Shown here piece after piece: positions 12,901 to 23,922 of a stretch of DNA of 64,000 nt. The notes beneath the pieces were generated by a model. That model had not been told where the DNA came from. It was given only the letters and a program-made list of their open reading frames with translations, and did no database searches. How positions within the stretch are numbered: the first letter of the stretch is position 1; each line of letters opens with the position of its first letter. Made by a program: the position numbers and the translations under genes. The DNA comes from Gordionus sp. m RMFG-2023 (taxonomy: Eukaryota; Nematomorpha; Gordioida; Chordodea; Parachordodidae), in the NCBI RefSeq assembly GCF_954871325.1, contig NC_088777.1:1364001-1428000 (forward strand), in the 5' to 3' direction.

Positions 12901-15900
12901 CCCGCTTTAATTTAGCTGACGGTTTTGCGTCATAACCCCCCCCCCCTTTTGTAGTAAGAGCGGTTTGTTATCGACCAGCCATTTCGATTCGTAATAAAAA
13001 ATAATAATTTCTTTTTCTTTTTTTAGGTTGGAGCGTCGAATTAGTCAACGATAAATTTAGCGGCGATTTTTCGGACGATGACGTCATCGTTCCCTTTATT
13101 CTCAACGTCAAAGTTCTGGAAGACAGAGTTTTCATTTTTTTTTTATATTTTTTTTAAAAAATTTATTTTACTATTTTCCTATTGGTCCTTTCCCATCCTC
13201 CCCGCCAAATCGAATTTTTTTAAAAACATTTCGACACCTAGGTGAAGTTTCGAAATTATGAAATCAGCTGTGTTTGGGCCGAGCTATTATTATATATTCT
13301 GTACTTTCTGTTATTTCTATATATATATCAAAGACCGCAGGCCCGGACCAAAGCCCGACCCGGTCCTTATTTTAATTTTTCCGGGCCGGGCCGAGCCTTA
13401 TAAATGGTACCTATGCAGGTCTCTGATATATATAGTGTATTTTAACTTGTGTCTAAAACCGTTATTTAATTTTCCAGTCTTCACCTTTCGTTATTAATCT
13501 ATTCCTGGTGGAACTAAATCAAATTAACTTAGGAAAGATGATGGCTGAGTTTTGTTTAAACGGCTCTATTTGAGCCATTAGGAACGAACTCAATAATCTT
13601 ATCCAGAGAAATATTACGCGAGCCCGAAGAATTTTTGGCATAGATTGGCTCAATGGGTTTGGGACATCTATTAGCCAAATCTAAGAGGTCTGTGCTATAA
13701 ATTTTAAAGCTAAAATACTCTAATCTAGCCGTTTAACAGCATTTAGTTGCCTAGAGCTAGGTAAAAGCCAAAAACGCTGGAAGTAGCATAAAAAAAGAGG
13801 AATTAAGCGCAGTTCTACGTTTTCTTAAGGTCCATAGGAATTATTTCTGTAAGGAGTAGGGTTAGGGTTGAAGGTTCTTAGAATTTCTTTTTTTTTTATA
13901 TCTAAAATATTTATTTTAGCTGGACCAACTGCAGAACGAATTTAAGGTAGACGATTTTCTGAGCTGTAACGCTGGAAAGGATCAAAAGCTTTCGAAAAAT
14001 TTATCCCACTTTATGCGGGAATGGAACGCGCTGAAGGAAGACTGGAGCGATTTCCGGGACAAGGCGTACGGGTGCATATTCTGGAAACGGTTGGAAGGCT
14101 TCGACGATTATAAGGAGGAATCCATTTTCGATCAGACCCCGTCATCCTTTCCCTCGCTCCCCGGTGAATATTCTAGCAGCGACGAAGAGGCGCCACCCAG
14201 TTTAGAAGATGACTACAAAGGACCCAATATTAATACCGACTCCGGATTTCAAGAAGGGTCCAAGTGCCTCAATCGCTTGAGCGGGTATTTTAGTAACGGC
14301 GGTAGCGTTACTGGTGACAGTTGCAATAGGCTGAGCGGCTCGACGGGGAATGAACAGTCTCATCTTTTGAGGCTGCTTTGCGCCCGATTTCTGAGAAGCG
14401 AAATGAGCAGGATGGAAAATAAGATGGCGAAGGTGGAATCCACTCTTCGATGCATCCTTGGATCTTCCGTTCTCTCCGATAAAGTAGGTGAGGTTATTAT
14501 TCAGTCCACGAGGAGTGCCGATAATGCGGAGAACAATAAAATTTCTTTGGCTAAGGCAAATGTATCCTCCTTGAACATTATCTTGGAGGAACCCAATAGG
14601 ACAGGAAACTCCAATATTATAAATAATGAAAGCAACAATAACAATCCCTCCGTATCAACCACCATTTTTGATAAGTGTGCGCCCGTCGCATCTACCCCAA
14701 ATAAACAGATGTTATCGACAAACTCGCCATTTAAAATGGCTAAACGTCATAACTTTGAAGTAAATTCCAGTTCAATTAGTCAACTCAATCAAAGCAACGT
14801 GAAGCTGAACACCCGTGGACTCTATAAAGAGTTTCCGGAAGACGAGAACACTAACGTCGGCGATTGCATGACCGACTCTTACGACTCTCAAACATCCTCT
14901 TTAATAACCGTGGTTGAAAATCCGTCTAACGCTGAATACCCGCTGGGCCTCGATATGGATCCTTCGGTGGTCGAAGAAAGTATTAGCTACCAAAATTACG
15001 GTTCATTGTTAATAAATGATAGAATCGCTAACCTACCCCTGTTAGATAAAACATCCGATTACCAATCATCTACGTTAAGGAAAAGTTCCTGTCTCAAGAT
15101 GTCTCGGGATAGCATCGGACCCCTAAAATGTTCGCTCTCTAATACCAGCGTCGTTTTTGATGGTAATCATCCCTGCAAATGCGACGACATAATTGCCACT
15201 CATACGGTCCACGATAATGTCCAGAAATATAGTTCAACCTTTTCGAGCCTCAATTTAAAATGCCATACCGATTACTCGCCGCCTTTCGAAGCTAAAACTA
15301 TTCACAAACTTTTAGCCGGAAGTCCTCTTAGCCCCCTCAGTCGTCCGAGCCCTTGGTTCACCGTACAATCTCAGTCAAGCGTAAATCCGCTAACGGTAAT
15401 ATATACACTTAATAATACTTAAACCTATCTTCCTATTTTTAAAATTCTCTAAAAATTATTGGGATCGATATTTTAATAGTATATTTATTATGGCTAATAA
15501 ATTGTATTTGTAATACTCTTCTTTTTTTTGATTCAACCAGCGGCTTCTACGAGTCTTTTATAAGTAGCCGATTCCAAACCTTAATCATTTGCTCCTAATC
15601 TAACTGAAATTACACTAACCCCACCTAAACCTCAAATGATTATTTATTGATACGAGATTAAGATATCATAGTATATCTATTTTATTAATTCATTCAAAAA
15701 TTTTTTTTAACCTCCCTGATAATTTTATCGACATCGGTCATGCGTTTTACTCTCCTACCCCCCCCCCCCACGCCACTCCATGGATTTTTTCTGACGATCG
15801 CTGCTACCCGCCGTGAAAGAAGCCGCTAAAATAAACAATACGTTTATTTATATTTTTTTTTGCATTTTATTATAAAATACAAGTCTACGCAAGCGTTGGA

Positions 15901-18587
15901 CCTAAAATACGCGGCGACCAATACGCCACTCAACACTCGTTCTAGCCAATCCTCGAGAAATGAGTAAATATCGTATATTTATATATTTTAAACTAACTAA
16001 TAAAAAGTTATAAAATTTAATAATGTATCGTTAGTTTAAATCTTTGCGGAAGATAAATATGGTTGAGATAAAGTCCTATTGGGTAGTTTCTCCAAATATG
16101 ATGTTCCAGGAGGATGTATTAGCCTTAGCCTAGAGAGTCAGGAATCACTCCTTGTGGATTGCATTGCCCTATAATAACTAAAATAATATTAATTCCTTCC
16201 CCCATACCTAATGTTTTTGAGAGGAAATCAAGGGATCATGTGTCTCTCCATTTTTTCTTACATTAGATTTTCACAATATCTATTACTTATTATCAGTAGA
16301 ACCATAAACACATACATAAAGTATGAGGGTTTCTATTCTGCTTCTTCTTCTTCTTTTCTGTTCAATGGCGATTTCCAGGTTTTGGCCGTTTTCCCTCTGA
16401 TTTAATTTGTTAGGAAATTTTTTACCAAGGTTTTTATAATCGGATGTCCTTTCCTGACATCAACCCCTTCAGGTCCGTCAGACCCAGACCACAGGGAACC
16501 TTTTAGACCTCTTATTAGCAGCCCAATGACGCTGCCACTCACCCACCACGATGAGGTTGAAAGGATAATTATTTTTTTTTAATAATGGGCATATTACTAT
16601 GGCTATTTATTTATGGAGATAGGTTATCGTAAAGCACTGACAATATGTTCCAATAGGCTATTCCAATGTTATATTGTTTTTTTTTAAAAAATCAAAATTC
16701 TGATATTGACAGTCTGTCACAGCTGTGCAATAGGTATTGTAGGTTCTGATGATATCGGAATAATTATAATCTGATGGGCGTTTTAGGACTTTATCTATTT
16801 TCATCATTTTCGCAGAAGTGGAAGATTTAACTTAAGGCGCAAAAATTAAATTAAACAATTTGGTTTAATTAATATTTTATTTTTTTAAAAAAATTAGGGA
16901 TTCAACGTCAAGAACTCACTCACTCTCCTTTTCCGGAAATCAATGGCGGGACAATATGGATCATAAAAAATCATCGTGGTTATACGGCACCGATGATCAA
17001 ACAAAAAAATCTCCCGCTAGAACCCGAACCATATGTTCCGTCACTCATATCCCATTTAGGAGTTCGGAATTGAGTAAAGTGAAACCCTTAAAATTTTGCG
17101 GAAAGGATAATTACGAGGGAGTCAAACATTTTTACGAAACCGCTAAAGAGGCGACACCCTACGCCCGGAGAGTGAAGCCAATCGCTCAATCGGACATTAA
17201 ATTATCCTTGGAATCTTTCACGCAGAACTTGGTAAAATCGCCTCCGCACCCCTCTTCAATGTGTAAATGTCCCCTTAATTCGAATACCGATAATTCCGTA
17301 GACATACATGAGAAGCCGCCTAGTCAAATTGTCGTCGATCGTAACGATAAATGTCATTATTGCGCTATTCGCGCGCCACCCAGACTAAATTCACATTACG
17401 CTACTAACGTTGGCGGAAAGAGAATAAACCCCATTTGCATCAGTAAAAGTTTAACGGAAAGTTTCAATCCTGTCGGGAGCGAGCAAATATGCGAAAAACA
17501 TTATAACCGACCTCATTCTTCGTTTCACCCTATCAGGTGCGGGGGTTGTTCGAATACGCCTTGCCGAATCTGCCATCGCGATGGCGAAATGAGGCAACCG
17601 CGTATCCCCACAGTTCTAAACGAATCGTATGGGTGCCATTTGAAAGGCGATTATCTGCCTACTACGAGACATTCTTCTTACTTACTCAAATTTCCTTGCT
17701 GTAGTCAAAGTCTGATACATCCCGCCCATAATAATGACATTCACCACAATTTCTATCCCGAGAGTATATGCCAAAAGTGTTGCCCGGATCGGGATGGCAT
17801 GGTATGCCTCGATGATATAATGATACCTTCAACCCTGTACACCTCCCTGTGGCGGTACATTTATCAACATCATCAAAACTTAATGGATAAAAAATGGCAC
17901 AAAAGTGGTAAGTACTCGAGTCAGATATTGGCCTCAAACCTTCTCCTTCTCAAGTCTCTGGTTAAAAACGTCAAAACGTCGATCAAATGCAAAAGGAGTT
18001 GCAACAAATACAACGTAATCAATGGTAAGCCGTGCGGCCGAACCAAAGAAGACCTCTACGACGCGTTTAAATATGTACCCTTTTATGATGCAATGGACAA
18101 GAGCGCCATGAAAAAATGCCATTCAGATTTGGCGCTCATGGTTCGCGGCGGTGACGCAAATGATAGATTATTGATAAATTACGAAGACGACTACGACAAG
18201 GTACCCTGGGACAATGAAATTCATAAACTGAAGCATCATAACGGGAAGAACTATTGCGATAGGCACACCGACACGCGTAAAGAGGATTGCGTAAATGTTT
18301 GCAAACACGCGAACGCCACAAGACCCATTCGTGAAAGGTGTCAATCTAATATGCACGAATCGAATGGTGGTCACAAGAGCATAAAAACGAAGATCCTCAC
18401 AAATACGAATGCCAATGAAGATTCCAGAATTATTCCAAAAGGAAACGCGACTCCACGTGACGGGAATAGTCGTGATATAAAGAAAGGCATACTAGCCGCC
18501 GCCACCTCACAACGGTATATTGATGATAGGCCCAATAGCGACGACACGAAAAAGATCAAAATTTGGACAATTAAAAAGTTTTATTGA
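8989..18587 (+). CDS. Large AKNA-like coiled-coil protein, five-exon model
   Basis: Five GC-rich open blocks join with matching phases: 8989-9988, 13027-13127, 13920-15395, 15884-15963 and 16898-18587 (1,449 codons with stop). Each apparent stop (9991, 15420, 15965) falls just past a usable GT donor. The protein is mostly polar and probably disordered. Residues about 151-185 carry a helix with the pattern SYKELLIRLSRAQVKIDELSL, like the short helix in AKNA and AKNAD1. The exon 2-3 junction gives a second helix, VLEDRLDQLQNEF. AKNA proteins organise microtubules at centrosomes; that role here is inference from weak similarity and similar length. The C-terminal part has many Cys pairs (KCHYC, CGGC, CRIC, CQKCC), not an AKNA hallmark I know. 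Two separate genes remain possible, and the start may lie upstream. Confidence 0.5.
11345..11452. repeat. Dispersed GGCCCGG-rich repeat
   Basis: GCCCGGCCCGCCCG is followed by ACGGGCCGGGTCGAG and GTTCGGGCCGGG arrays, and the repeat ends in TTTGCAGATCTCTAGC. That end matches the edges of the copies near 13340-13425 and 49315-49457, which supports a single repeat family. Confidence 0.55.
11843..12063. repeat. TCTTC microsatellite, about 220 bp
   Basis: This is a nearly perfect (TCTTC)n array with one TCTTCTTCTC interruption near 11938. The two overlapping frames reading FSSLL repeats are artefacts. It lies in intron 1 of the AKNA-like gene. Related arrays are at 22730-22838 and 46372-46536. Confidence 0.95.
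13027..13127 (+). CDS. AKNA-like gene, exon 2
   Basis: The exon is preceded by a strong acceptor (CTTTTTCTTTTTTTAG) and contains WSVELVNDKF and a DFSDDDVIVPF acid stretch. It starts with two bases that complete the codon left by exon 1 and ends in phase 0 at AGA|GTTTTC. It is too short to stand out by length. Its composition and phase fit on both sides support it. Confidence 0.6.
13335..13425. repeat. Dispersed GGCCCGG-rich repeat in intron 2
   Basis: AGGCCCGGACCAAAGCCC and CCGGGCCGGGCCGAGCC are followed by ATGCAGGTCTCTGATA, the same end as other copies. It sits between exons 2 and 3 of the AKNA-like gene. Confidence 0.5.
13549..13748. repeat. Foldback repeat, AACGGCTC family, in intron 2
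   Basis: TTTAAACGGCTCTATTTGAGCC at the left and CTAGCCGTTTAACAGCA at the right are inverted partners. The core contains degenerate GATTTTTGGC and CATTAGCC-type motifs shared with other copies. Its ends are approximate. Confidence 0.5.
13920..15395 (+). CDS. AKNA-like gene, exon 3
   Basis: The exon is 492 codons, phase 0 at both ends, after acceptor TTTATTTTAG. It opens with LDQLQNEFKVDDF, which continues the helix of exon 2, then MREWNALKEDWSDF. The middle is serine- and asparagine-rich and probably disordered. The methionine at 14013 is internal, not the start. The donor ACG|GTAATA precedes an in-frame TAA by eight codons; if it is not used, the protein would end at 15422. Confidence 0.65.
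15884..15963 (+). CDS. AKNA-like gene, exon 4 (short)
   Basis: This is an 80-base GC-rich block reading STQALDLKYAATNTPLN and then TRSSQSSRN. It starts in phase 0 after ACAAG and ends GA|GTAAAT, a good donor overlapping an in-frame TAA. The two leftover bases are completed by the first base of exon 5. The acceptor lacks a strong pyrimidine tract, so confidence is moderate. Confidence 0.5.
16335..16560 (+). repeat. Dispersed repeat, inverted copy at 47005-47250
   Basis: The segment shares runs such as CAATGGCGATTTCCAGG, TTTCCCTCTGATTTAAT and TTTCCTGACATCAACCCC with the reverse complement of 47005-47250. It starts with a CTTCTTCTTCTT tract like the tail of a LINE. I do not recognise a coding domain. 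It lies in intron 4 of the AKNA-like gene. Confidence 0.55.
16898..18587 (+). CDS. AKNA-like gene, exon 5 (Cys/His-rich)
   Basis: The frame is open from acceptor AAATTAG at 16897 through the methionine at 16956 to TGA at 18587. It holds many Cys and His residues in short pairs (MCKC, KCHYC, CGGC, CRIC, CQKCC) between 17260 and 17800, which could bind zinc, though I recognise no named finger. A textbook donor GTAAGT lies inside it at 17908, so some transcripts may splice out earlier. The four - strand frames opposite this exon are shadows. Confidence 0.65.
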
Positions 18588-18589
18588 AC

Positions 18590-19400
18590 TTTGATATTTG
18601 AGTTAAAGTATAGTAGATTAATCTAATATTAATGATCATTTTAATTAATGACCAATCATATTCCGTTCCCAAACTATCTAAATCAAGTAACGTTTCTAAG
18701 AAAATCAAAATAAATGGGTATTACATTATAATATAATTACCTAGCTAATGCGACTTAAAAGCTCCCTAAACCCGAATTCACAGTAAGTGCGAATTCGTGG
18801 CTATCTTCATAGCGAATTCTAACAAACTGTTAATTCAGGGCAAGTCTTTGGATCCAGATTTCTTCGAAAAATTGGGAACATTTACCTTACTCATTTTCCC
18901 GTTTTATTTTTTTTTTCGAAAAAAATATGGCGGACCCTAGCACCACGTGACAATATAGATTGACATTTTAACCTGTTTTTTTGAAAAAAAAACAAAAAAG
19001 CAAAACTCTTTCGTCTACGAAAACGACGAATTTAACCGACAAAAAAATTTCGAAAAAGCGACACGACAAAATCAAAGCTGACGTAAAAAAAAAATTAAAA
19101 TAAATTACTTTCTTTTATAATTATTCTGGGCTCATTCATTCATTCATATTCATTTATTATATTATATTTATTAAATAATATTTTTGATTTCGAACCTATA
19201 ATTATAAAGAACCACGTCAAGATAAAGCTTGAAAAAAAAGCAAACATTTTTCAGTAAGTAATTATTCTTAAAATTGTTGAGAACTTTTATTAGAACCGTT
19301 AGTGGCGTTTACCTTAGTATTTTTGAGGGGGTATCCAAGGATGGAAGTTTATAAATGTCGGAAAAGAGTTTAAAGCCATAAATTTTGATTAGATCTCCTC
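18590..19400. other. Intergenic or 3' sequence, no gene
   Basis: The AT-rich sequence contains GAATTC-bearing inverted bits near 18770-18830 and several CGAAAAA runs. No exon is visible apart from the separate candidate at 19628. Confidence 0.4.
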
Positions 19401-19405
19401 TCCCT

Positions 19406-19546
19406 AGTGTTGTTAGATTTTTATAAACGGCTAGCTCAGTGTTTCATCCAGAAAAATATCACTCAACCCTGAAGATTTTGCTCATAGAAGGAACAAAGGT
19501 CCAGACATATATTAACTAAAATTGAGTTAAACCGTTTAACAACACT
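19406..19546. repeat. Foldback MITE, AGTGTTGTTAAACGG family
   Basis: The tips are AGTGTTGTTAGA...AAACGGCTAGCTCAG and TGAGTTAAACCGTTTAACAACACT. The core has GATTTTGCTCATAGAAGGAACAAAGGTCC-like sequence seen in other copies. Length and tip symmetry fit a MITE. Confidence 0.65.
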
Positions 19547-19627
19547 GTATTAATGCGCCTCTCTAACACCCCCCTTTATTGACAACATTAGTGTATTAAT
19601 TAATTACTCTTATTTTATATTTTAAAG

Positions 19628-19774
19628 GATGACTGCACCTCAAAGCAGCAAATACTCTCCTCCGATGGTCCAAGAGCTAAAGAAGCCAAAGCGCTCATGG
19701 CCGATTTCAAAAATATCGTTAATAACTTCTTTCACAAAATTTCTAGCAGACACGATCGCAACAAAACGGATTGA
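19628..19774 (+). CDS. Possible 3'-terminal exon, helical tail
   Basis: After acceptor TATATTTTAAAG the frame reads DDCTSKQQILSSDGPRAKEA and then a helix ending NNFFHKIS...TD before TGA (48 codons). Its codons resemble those of the upstream exons more than the flanks. It could be an alternative last exon of the AKNA-like gene if exon 5 uses a phase-0 donor such as TGC|GTAAAT near 18288, but I cannot fix that junction. A second frame from 19629 is less coding-like. Confidence 0.4.
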   Translation, partial: DDCTSKQQILSSDGPRAKEAKALMADFKNIVNNFFHKISSRHDRNKTD

Positions 19775-19965
19775 AAGGAAAATAAATATGATCGAAATTA
19801 TGGTATTTTATTTGATTGGCATTTAAATGAGTGACGTAGGGCTGACCCATTCGATTTATTTATTTTTTTCGAAAAAAAAAATTACGCTTACCGTCGAAAT
19901 CAGCCATTTGAAAAGGCATTTTTAGACGGAAATGTCTAGAAACGACTTTTAATGGCGGCTATTAC

Positions 19966-20581
19966 CAGTAGCGTCACTAGATGGGAAGGGGGGTTGGCAC
20001 AGGGGGTTCTAGATTTTTGAAAAATTAAATGAGTTCCTTAGGAATTTTTTAAAAAATTAAAAATGTAAGCTAAATAGTTTAAAAAATGGATAACTAAAAA
20101 AAAAGAGGTCTTTAGGATCTACCTTCGTCAGCAGATTTAGAAATTTCTTAAGCATCCACTTCTCTTTTAGAGTGATATGTTTTTTCTATTTTTAGTTCTT
20201 TTTGTCTTGGGATTCTACCTCCGTCAGCAGATTTAGTAATTTCTTAAGCATCCACTTCTCTTCTATGTTCCTGCCATTTTTAGTTCTTTTTGTCTTGGTA
20301 TTCTACCTCCGTCAGCAGATTTAGCAATTTCTTAAGCATCCACTTCTCTTCTAGGGTGATTTTCTTCCATTTTCAGTGTTTTTTTATGTTTTTACTTTCA
20401 TATAATTTTTAATGTATTCATTATTTGTTAAAAAAAAAATAAAAAAAATTTATTTTGATATCGTTTTATAAATTTTATTTTTATTTTTAAAAAATATTTT
20501 TAAAAAAAAATTCAGAAAATTAAAAAAATAATCTTTGAGAATCTTTCCCCCGATTTTGTAAAGATTCTAGTGACGTCACTG
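19966..20581. mobile_element. Non-autonomous hAT-like element with internal repeats
   Basis: The tips are CAGTAGCGTCACTAGATGGG at the left and TCTAGTGACGTCACTG at the right, inverted partners of the same type as the elements at 5574 and 38881. The flanks GCTATTAC and CCTGCTAC could be a degraded 8-bp target duplication (5 of 8 match). Inside are three tandem units of about 90 bp (20116-20354) containing GTCAGCAGATTTAG and CTTAAGCATCCACTTCTCTT. There is no coding capacity. Confidence 0.65.
20116..20354. repeat. Three tandem units of about 90 bp
   Basis: Units beginning at about 20118, 20211 and 20298 share TCTACCTYCGTCAGCAGATT and CTTAAGCATCCACTTCTCTT. They lie inside the hAT-like element at 19966-20581. 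Confidence 0.75.
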
Positions 20582-20808
20582 CCTGCTACAGCCAATGATA
20601 TTTGACTATAGCTGACACTTTAATATACGTTCACTTTCAATAAAGGAATGGGTCGTCAGTCTAGCTTCATTCCATTAAATATTTCCTTTAAAAAAATATA
20701 TTGTTTTTTTTTTAATTTTATTTATTTTAAATCTTAGCTTCAAACGAGAAAAGAAAAGAGAGAATATTAGTAGAATGTTGAAGCAAAACCTATCATATTA
20801 TAGATTCT

Positions 20809-20943
20809 AGTGTTTGTTAAACGGCTGACTCAATATTTTATCCAGAAAAAATATTGTCTTGATCCCTTCTATTAACCAAATCTTCAGGCTTGCGTGATAT
20901 TTTTTCTGGATGAAATGTTGAGTTAGAGCCCTTTGTCAACACT
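20809..20943. repeat. Foldback MITE, AGTGTTGTTAAACGG family
   Basis: The tips AGTGTTTGTTAAACGGCTGAC and GTTAGAGCCCTTTGTCAACACT are inverted partners. TATTTTATCCAGAAAAAATA and TATTTTTTCTGGATGAAATG also pair inside, so nearly the whole element can fold back. Confidence 0.65.
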
Positions 20944-21380
20944 GTAATACAGATGATCTTCCAACAAAAAAAACCAATGATTCTTCCGTTTAATAAAATA
21001 TTTTGCATATTTTTCTACGTCTATTATTATATACAAGAATTTCTACTTATATATTTTTGTTCATTATAATTGTATCAAATTATTATATTTTAGTAGGGTT
21101 ATATTTTATATAATTTTAATAAAAAAAATAAATTATTTTATTAGGTTTTAAATGTAATTTTTGAATATGATTTATAATTAATATAAATAATATATATATT
21201 AGATATTTATAAAAAAAAATAAATTATATATTTTAGGAATTAGTTTTATATATAGTTGTTAGTTTGCGTTATCCCTTATAAAAAAAAATTATTGATTATT
21301 ATTACTACATTACCGGTTAGCAGACTCGCTAACGATACTTTTAAAAGATAATATCCGTCGATTTAACAATATTTAACATT

Positions 21381-21480
21381 TCAGATGGTAATACCCGAAC
21401 CCGGGTTCGGCCGGGCAAAACTTTATAAAAAAATTTCGGGTCGGATTTTGAAAATTAGGCCCGATACCCATCACTAATTC
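21381..21480. repeat. Short foldback GGCCCG-type repeat
   Basis: GATGGTAATACCCGAACCCGGG at the left pairs with AGGCCCGATACCCATCAC at the right. It is about 95 bp long and is a compact version of the dispersed GC-rich repeat design. Confidence 0.5.
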
Positions 21481-22114
21481 ATATAGGATTAACAAACAAA
21501 CAATAAATCTAAAAAAATAAAGATATACCTTACAGCGCACGCGCGCCGAAAGGCTAATAGTAATGTCGTTAAACTCCGCCCCCCCCCCCGGATTTGGGGC
21601 CGAACATTTAAGCCCCGGTCCCGTACAACTTATTTCTTTTCTTTACGTTTTTCTCCACTTGTTTCTTTTGTTTTCCCATCTTCCTTTATTTTGTTACGAA
21701 ATTGATATATCATACCTTATTTTTATATTGCGTTTGAAACTGGTTCTCACCAGTTTCATGAATGATTGTATCGCGATTAAATAACAACTTCTTTCTTTTT
21801 TTCCTCTCTTTGTTTTGAAAAATTATGAAGGTTGAAAAAAAAGGAACCTTTTTAGCGGATTAATTCGTTTCTTTCGTTTTGTAAAATTTATATTTTTTGT
21901 AACTTCCATTGTATTTTGTGGAATAAACTTTGAAAATATCATTTTAACTAACGTTGTCCAAGTGATTCCATGACAAAATCGATAAAACCCGCCCCCCCTG
22001 GATTCCGTCATCGACCATCCAGGACCCCCGATCACGGACTGTATTTTCCCCATTCAGACTGGGGGACCCATCGGTCCAAACATATCAATAATATTTTTAT
22101 AATTCTGTAGATTT

Positions 22115-22350
22115 GGCGCATAGATTGCGGATAAGCTGGCGCAGTTGGGCGGATATTGTCCGTTAACCGGTCACCATACTGGCCAGACTGTCATGGGGAT
22201 TGGTTCCGATGTAAAAGGTGTTACCGAGCTTGCCCGTCTCTTATATGGGGATTTGTTCCGATGTAAAAGGTGTTACCGAGCTTGCCCGTCTCTTATATGG
22301 GGATTGGTTCCGATGTAAAAGGTGTTACCGAGCTTGCCCGGAACCGAGCC
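22115..22350. repeat. GC-rich patch with a 52-bp tandem repeat
   Basis: A unit of exactly 52 bp (ATGGGGATTGGTTCCGATG, then TAAAAGGTGTTACCGAGC, then TTGCCCGTCTCTTAT) occurs about 2.9 times, with starts at 22193, 22245 and 22297. The upstream part (22125-22192) is open in one frame after CATAG and reads ADKLAQLGGYCPLTGHHTG, so it might be a decayed exon. Because 52 is not a multiple of 3, the array cannot encode a repeated peptide. I do not recognise the peptide. Confidence 0.6.
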
Positions 22351-22729
22351 CCGAGATATGATTAAGCCTGGAGGGATTTGTTTTTTTGCCATATCTCGAG
22401 GCTCTCATAATATCATTTTGGCTAAGATCTTGATCACACCGCCATTTATATTTGTTCCCAAATTTTATAGGGTAGTTATTTCCTACATTAATCTGGAATA
22501 TACATATAAGTTCAAATCATATTATTCCATAGCTGATCCAAAATTTCCTTTTTTAAGAAAAATAAACTTTAATGTAATTGGCGAAAAAAATGGACGTTTG
22601 TGTAATGGGGGGGGGGGGGGAGGCGGGATAATAGGAATATAAAAAGAGAATTGTTTGAGATCATTATATATATATTTTTTTCTAAATCTCTTGGGGTTTT
22701 GGGCTTGGGTTTGCGCATTAAACCCAGAC

Positions 22730-22866
22730 CTCTTCTCTTCTCTTCTCTTCTCTTCTCTTCTTTCTCTTCTCTTCTCTTCTCTTCTCTTCTCTTCTCTTCT
22801 CTTCTCTTCTCTTCTCTTCTCTTCTCTTCTTCTTCTCTAAGAAAGAAAGAAAGAAAGAAAGAAAGA
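22730..22866. repeat. TCTTC microsatellite followed by GAAA array
   Basis: A (TCTTC)n array to about 22838 changes directly into (GAAA)n, so the strand asymmetry flips within one locus. The matching position in unit B (about 43215) lacks the array, so it expanded after the duplication or was lost there. Confidence 0.9.
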
Positions 22867-23166
22867 ACCTTCCTTCTTGTATAGTCTCATATTACTAATT
22901 TGCCGAGGGCACAAGCCACAAGTTTTCATACCTACGAGATTCATAATTAATCTAGGTGTGGATAAGTTGGTGGGGCTCGAATCAATAACACATGATTTCT
23001 TTTTAAGGCACAAAACTTGAAATGTATATTTAAAAAAAGAAGAAGTAAACCCGAGGTGTAAGATCATCATAGCTAAAATTTCCGCCAGGAATAGGGAAGC
23101 CACCGGTGAAAAAAACGCATTTCGACCCCCTTTTCTTGTGTGCCATAATAAAACTGGGTTCGGTTC

Positions 23167-23392
<226 letters not shown>

Positions 23393-23854
23393 ATTCATTT
23401 CTTTTTCATTTATTATATAAAAATGTAAATTAATTCGTAATTAATTAAACAAATTTGAATAAAGTTAATAATTTATAAGCATAATTTATGCAAATATTTA
23501 CGTTTCCATTTTTTTTCCCCAAAATAAAAAAAAAATAAATAAAATTAAAATTATAATTAATTTTTTAAAAAAAGCGAGAAAAAAGAAAGAAACAAATCGG
23601 CAAATTTTCTATTTCCTGTAGAGTTATCGCCTCGGTGGCGCGGTGGCAGGCGTGTTAATTAGGTATACCACGCCCTTACTAATAGCGTAAATTTATAACC
23701 TAAAAAAACCCTATTGTTAGCCCTCTAAGACTTTGCTCCTTAGCTGGCAAAAATGCTTTGGAACATCTGTTCGCCAAAATCTCGATACTCACAAGATATC
23801 ATCTTAGCTTATATTAACAGGGCCATTTTAAAAAATAGTTTCAATTCCTTCTTT

Positions 23855-23857
23855 ATT

Positions 23858-23889
<32 letters not shown>

Positions 23890-23922
23890 TCATTCTTTCT
23901 TTCTTTCTTTCTTTCTTTCTTT
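23855..23922. repeat. TTTC microsatellite
   Basis: A shorter (TTTC)n array with one CATT interruption, upstream of EXT2-like copy A. The position in unit B (43886-43935) has a comparable array, so it predates the duplication. Confidence 0.9.

Larger units (their letters stand above)
9989..13026 (+). other. Intron 1 of the AKNA-like gene
   Basis: This intron of about 3 kb holds part of an AACGGCT foldback repeat (10535-10620), a GGCCCG-rich repeat (11345-11450) and a long TCTTC microsatellite (11843-12063). The - strand frame at 12296-12727 lacks family resemblance or splice support and is not called. Confidence 0.4.

Noticed and set aside
15396-15422. Stop codon at 15420-15422 as the end of a separate gene
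   Set aside because: The donor GTAATA eight codons earlier and an in-phase short exon at 15884 make continuation more likely, though not proven.
17686-18559. Four - strand frames opposite exon 5 of the AKNA-like gene
   Set aside because: Antisense shadows of a GC-rich coding exon; no introns, family or context of their own.
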